A stretch of 26,228 nucleotides of DNA, taken from contig CALGRQ010000214.1 of assembly GCA_937880795.1 (NCBI GenBank), forward strand, positions 1-26,228, given 5' to 3'. Under the pieces are notes generated by a model that had not been told where the DNA came from, made no database searches, and saw only the letters and a program-made list of their open reading frames with translations. The first letter of the stretch is position 1, and each line of letters begins with the position of its first letter. Positions 23,057 through 26,228 of this stretch are shown piece after piece. This DNA is from an uncultured Dyadobacter sp. GTDB lineage: Bacteria > Bacteroidota > Bacteroidia > Cytophagales > Spirosomataceae. Both the position numbers and the translations under genes were made by a program.

Positions 23057-23284
23057 TAGAAATGTGATGAATAATGAGGAAGGAAAGGAAATGGGGAGGA
23101 GTTGAGGGATTCCTCGATTCTAATATTTTATTGAAGAACATAAGCCATGCAATACCATGAGGATTTGTACCTTTTGTAAGTAGTTTTTAATCTCATGCGC
23201 TTTTCAAAATAATTGCTAAGTCTTTGAAAACAAGATCGCCAACTTCCTTTTTTTGTTCGTGTTGAAAGCCTCATTTTGAAAATC

Positions 23285-25426
23285 ATGCAAAAACTATTCT
23301 TATCACTTCTAGTTCTAATCACAATTGACGCTCATGCGCAAACGAGTGCTTTCCAGTGGAGACAAATTGCGCCAGGTATTTGGAAAGGAGTGATTGGGAA
23401 GCCGGAGACCATTTCTCCATTAGGAGTTGCAGAAATAAAGCCTTTGATGGCTGCTTTGCAAAAATTAGGTTCACCTGTATTTCCTCAAAATTTGAAGGAA
23501 AGTAAAGGAGAACTCAATGACGGGAAAACGTATTTGCGTTTTCCATTGGATAAAAATGAGCAGCTTTTTGGGTTGGGACTGAATTTTAAGACAGTCCAGC
23601 AACGAGGCACCATCAAAACATTGCATGTAGACCACTATAACGGCAAAGATGACGGCAGAACGCATGCACCGGTTCCATTTTATGTGTCGGATAAAGGTTA
23701 TGGCGTACTGATTAATTCTGCACGCTATGTGACCGTATATGCAGGAACAGCGGTTAGAAAGGACAGTAAGAACCCACCGCTCGAAATGAATCGGAATACG
23801 GATCGCAACTGGGATGCCAGTCCTTACTCTGATGCGGTGGAAATGTTGGTGCCGGCAGCAGGAACCGAAGTGTATGTTTTTGCAGGAAAAACGGCGTTGG
23901 AGGTTGTAAAAAGATATAATTTATATTGTGGAGGAGGGGTCTTGCCTCCTAAATGGGGATTGGGTTTTACACATCGGACACCCACCCTATTTTCGGATCA
24001 ACAAATCCTTGACGAAGTGGAATCGTTTGAGCAAAAGGGCTATCCACTCAGTTTTGTAGGACTAGAACCTGGTTGGCAGTCACATTCTTACCCCAACAGT
24101 TTTGTGTGGGATTCTACCCGTTTTCCGCACCCCAAACAATTTCTTGATCAGCTCTTAACCAAAAATATAAGAACCAATCTTTGGATTAACCCTTATGTTT
24201 CGTCACGCTCGCCAATTTTCAAAAGCATCCAGCCCTATACGGCCTCTCACACAGTGTGGGTTGGTATTGTCCCCGACTTCAATATGAAGCCAGCAAGGGA
24301 TCTTTTTAAGAAATTGTTTACGGAACAACACATACAGAATGGTGTGGCGGGCTATAAGGTGGATGAAACGGATGGGTATGATTCATGGTTATGGCCTGAT
24401 GTCGCCCGTTTTCCATCGGGATATAGCGCAGAGCAAATCCGTCAAACCTATGGATTACAGTTTCAGAAAATGTCTGCAGACTGGTTTCGAGAAAAAAACA
24501 CCCGGACATATGGTTTAACAAGAGCTTCCAACGCGGGTTCTTCATCGCTACCTTATGTGATTTACAACGATTATTATAACCACAAAGATTTTATTACGGC
24601 ACTTTGTAACAGTAGTTTTATTGGCGTGTTGTGGACACCCGAGGCGCGCTCCTCAAAAACGGCAGAAGAATGGCTTCGCCGAATGCAGTCGGTTTGTTTT
24701 TCGCCAATGGCGATGCTCAATGCTTGGGCCGATGGCACCAAACCGTGGACTTTCCCGGAGGTGGCCGAGCAGGTGAAAGAAGTTATGCAGCTTCGAATGC
24801 AACTGCTTCCCTACCTGTATACCACTTTTGCACAATATCGATATGAAGGAACGCCACCAGTGCGGGCGATGAATCTTACGGAAGGCTTTTCATTCGAAGA
24901 GAAAGTAACCGGAGCCAATCTGCATTCTTCAGAAAACCCCTATGCAATTGCCGTTCGCAGCGATATAAAGGATCAATATATGTTGGGGGATTATATATTG
25001 GTTGCACCGTTTTTTGCCGGAGATCGCATCAGAAAGGTTGTACTTCCAAAAGGCAAATGGTATGATTTCTATACGGGTAAATTGGCTGGCGAAGGCGAAA
25101 CGATAGAGGTTTCGCAACCCAACCTGGACCGGATACCGTTGTTTGTGAAGGATGGCGGCATTATACCGATGATCCCGGCCTTATTGCATACGCCTAAACG
25201 AGATGAACAGATTCCTTTGACGGTGCGTCATTATGGCTCATTGGAAAACAGCTGGGATTTGTACGACGATGATGGAGAAACCTTTGATTATGAAAAAGGA
25301 ATACAAAGCTGGACCAGGCTCTCCGTGCGTAAAAAGCCAGATGGAACCTTAGAAGGTAGCCTGCCAACAACTCAGGGCAAAATGTTTCATTACAAGGATA
25401 TTCGGTGGGAGTATATGGGTAGGTAG
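23285..25426 (+). CDS. Glycoside hydrolase family 31 protein, secreted
   Basis: A retaining glycosidase of the alpha-glucosidase/alpha-xylosidase superfamily, probably periplasmic. The 713-residue protein has a signal peptide (MQKLFLSLLVLITIDAHAQ). An N-terminal beta-sandwich follows with FPLDKNEQLFGLGLNF (about residues 85-100), then the catalytic barrel starting near PPKWGLGFTHRTP. The nucleophile is probably Asp360 in GYKVDETDGYD, and the acid/base may be Asp429 in VIYNDYY. C-terminal beta domains include DQYMLGDYILVAPFF and WDLYDDDGETFDY, both typical of GH31. The region between the two aspartates lacks the common SR-x-G-Q and HWxGD wording, so the subfamily is unusual and specificity is not assigned. 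ATG 23285 is preferred over an in-frame TTG at 23276 because it gives a clean signal peptide. Confidence 0.9.
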   Translation: MQKLFLSLLVLITIDAHAQTSAFQWRQIAPGIWKGVIGKPETISPLGVAEIKPLMAALQKLGSPVFPQNLKESKGELNDGKTYLRFPLDKNEQLFGLGLNFKTVQQRGTIKTLHVDHYNGKDDGRTHAPVPFYVSDKGYGVLINSARYVTVYAGTAVRKDSKNPPLEMNRNTDRNWDASPYSDAVEMLVPAAGTEVYVFAGKTALEVVKRYNLYCGGGVLPPKWGLGFTHRTPTLFSDQQILDEVESFEQKGYPLSFVGLEPGWQSHSYPNSFVWDSTRFPHPKQFLDQLLTKNIRTNLWINPYVSSRSPIFKSIQPYTASHTVWVGIVPDFNMKPARDLFKKLFTEQHIQNGVAGYKVDETDGYDSWLWPDVARFPSGYSAEQIRQTYGLQFQKMSADWFREKNTRTYGLTRASNAGSSSLPYVIYNDYYNHKDFITALCNSSFIGVLWTPEARSSKTAEEWLRRMQSVCFSPMAMLNAWADGTKPWTFPEVAEQVKEVMQLRMQLLPYLYTTFAQYRYEGTPPVRAMNLTEGFSFEEKVTGANLHSSENPYAIAVRSDIKDQYMLGDYILVAPFFAGDRIRKVVLPKGKWYDFYTGKLAGEGETIEVSQPNLDRIPLFVKDGGIIPMIPALLHTPKRDEQIPLTVRHYGSLENSWDLYDDDGETFDYEKGIQSWTRLSVRKKPDGTLEGSLPTTQGKMFHYKDIRWEYMGR

Positions 25427-26006
25427 CCCTATACGCTTTTATCGCTGAAGGGGGGTGCTAGCAGCGGTTACAATCGTCAAAAACATTTACTGTTTGATTA
25501 CCATATACCAACCTACTTAAGAATCCCATTTCTTGGAATTGATGAAGTGTAAAAAATTATAGGACAAGTTCTTGTCGTGTGATGATAATGTCTCGATTCT
25601 AAACACTATGGTAATTTTATTTCTATTAGCTCTCACCGGTTCAAATTAGCTTTCCGCTAGGGTCAGTCAGTTCCCTGGCGACTTTAATAAGAGGAGATTT
25701 ATCACTTAGTGTGAATACACTTTTGGCAACCTATACATTTTGTTGTGGCTTAGCATCATCTGGTATTATTACTATTTTATCTTCTATTTAATTATGTAAT
25801 TTACTGAAAACCATTGCTTTAATGTGTAAGTAAGCAGAGCTTGTACAATTTTTATTGGCAATATTTTCCGCTGCTGCTTGTTTTGTAATTTTCATTTAAG
25901 ATATTTGTCTATAGATTAAGTAGGGTAAATAAATTATTGTGCCTCCAAGGATCTGATTTATCCATCAGTCGATCTTTCTAACACCACCCACCGGACATTT
26001 TAACTT
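25427..26006. other. Gene-poor AT-rich intergenic stretch
   Basis: About 580 bases without an intact gene on either strand. An imperfect hairpin with arms CGCTG/CAGCG lies soon after the GH31 stop but has no T tail. A minus-strand segment at 25641-25787 reads like protein with one internal stop and may be a gene relic. No clear promoter element was recognised for the following gene. Confidence 0.6.
25641..25787 (-). pseudogene. Possible decayed ORF fragment
   Basis: On the minus strand one frame of 49 codons reads IEDKIVIIPDDAKPQQNV, a TAG stop, then VAKSVFTLSDKSPLIKVA followed by RELTDPSGKLI and a TGA stop. The composition is that of a normal soluble protein, and the opposite strand reads as an unlikely Leu/Ser/Thr-rich product. 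There is no start codon and no recognised family. It could be the end of a broken gene or chance. Confidence 0.25.
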
Positions 26007-26228
26007 ATGAAAAAAGGATTACTAAACTTACTGACGCCCATTGGTAAAAGGTATAGCTTTGAAATATTTTCAAAAACAACCTTTGTTTATCTAACCTCTT
26101 CTGTTTTGATTCTTTCACAGGCGAGAGGGGGGAATTGCGGCCTTGCAGGTTCAGGTGCTGATCATACGGTATCTTCATGGGGGAAGGAAATAGCGTTAGT
26201 GAAAGAGGTGGAGATTTATTGGATTCTT
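26007..26228 (+). CDS. N-terminal fragment of a probable outer-membrane receptor (3' truncated)
   Basis: The frame is open from ATG 26007 to the window edge (74 codons). The start MKKGLLNLLTPIGKRY, a hydrophobic stretch SKTTFVYLTSSVLILSQA at about residues 22-39, and the region after it with no cysteine lipobox look like the long N-terminal signal region of Bacteroidota SusC/TonB-dependent receptors. The conserved carboxypeptidase-like domain would begin right where the window ends, so this call rests on signal-peptide style only. It could be another exported protein. Confidence 0.4.
   Translation, partial: MKKGLLNLLTPIGKRYSFEIFSKTTFVYLTSSVLILSQARGGNCGLAGSGADHTVSSWGKEIALVKEVEIYWIL

Noticed and set aside
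23276..23284. In-frame TTG start upstream of the GH31 gene
   Set aside because: ATG at 23285 gives a cleaner signal peptide; the TTG adds only three residues.
25442..25470. Imperfect hairpin after the GH31 gene as a terminator
   Set aside because: The arms are only five bases (CGCTG/CAGCG) and no T run follows.

Overview
The window looks like chromosomal DNA of a Bacteroidota bacterium, probably order Sphingobacteriales (the order is inference). Evidence: an rpoC 3' end followed by a DUF3467 gene, promoter -7 elements of the Bacteroidota form TAnnTTTG, lipoproteins with an acidic export-type signal after the lipid-attached cysteine, a probable SusC-type receptor start at the right edge, and weak Shine-Dalgarno sequences throughout. 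No tRNA, rRNA, insertion sequence, phage gene or CRISPR array was seen.

Layout. (1) 1-2123: the C-terminal third of rpoC with a strong terminator, then a DUF3467 protein. (2) 2190-3721: a lipoprotein glutaminyl-peptide cyclotransferase and a small Tat-exported Dabb-domain protein. (3) 3972-6644: a two-subunit Mo/[2Fe-2S] hydroxylase of the isoquinoline 1-oxidoreductase type, large subunit Tat-exported. (4) 6790-8834: a hexuronate-type MFS transporter and KDPG aldolase. (5) 8928-16917: a response regulator/histidine kinase pair followed by a heavy-metal-type RND efflux operon (TolC-like channel, lipoprotein adaptor, DUF190 PII-like protein, CzcA-like pump). (6) 16991-23056: a vitamin B12 locus. 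Rightward, a promoter and a full-size cobalamin riboswitch control a BtuB-like receptor and a BtuG-like surface beta-propeller lipoprotein. Leftward, a second, compact cobalamin riboswitch precedes cobT-cobS-cobC. The two units converge on a shared hairpin. (7) 23285-25426: a secreted GH31 glycosidase, a gene-poor stretch with a possible decayed ORF, and the start of a probable outer-membrane receptor.

How it works together. The B12 locus joins outer-membrane capture and import of corrinoids to the last steps of lower-ligand assembly (base activation, joining to the ring, dephosphorylation). Each arm has its own riboswitch, and the two aptamers differ in architecture. The efflux locus joins sensing, regulation and a tripartite pump, with a small PII-like protein placed between adaptor and pump. 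The most interesting points are the paired, unlike B12 riboswitches, the start-codon hairpin with competing anti-sequestor strands before btuB, the BtuG-like protein outside the gut Bacteroides setting, and DUF190 inside the RND operon.
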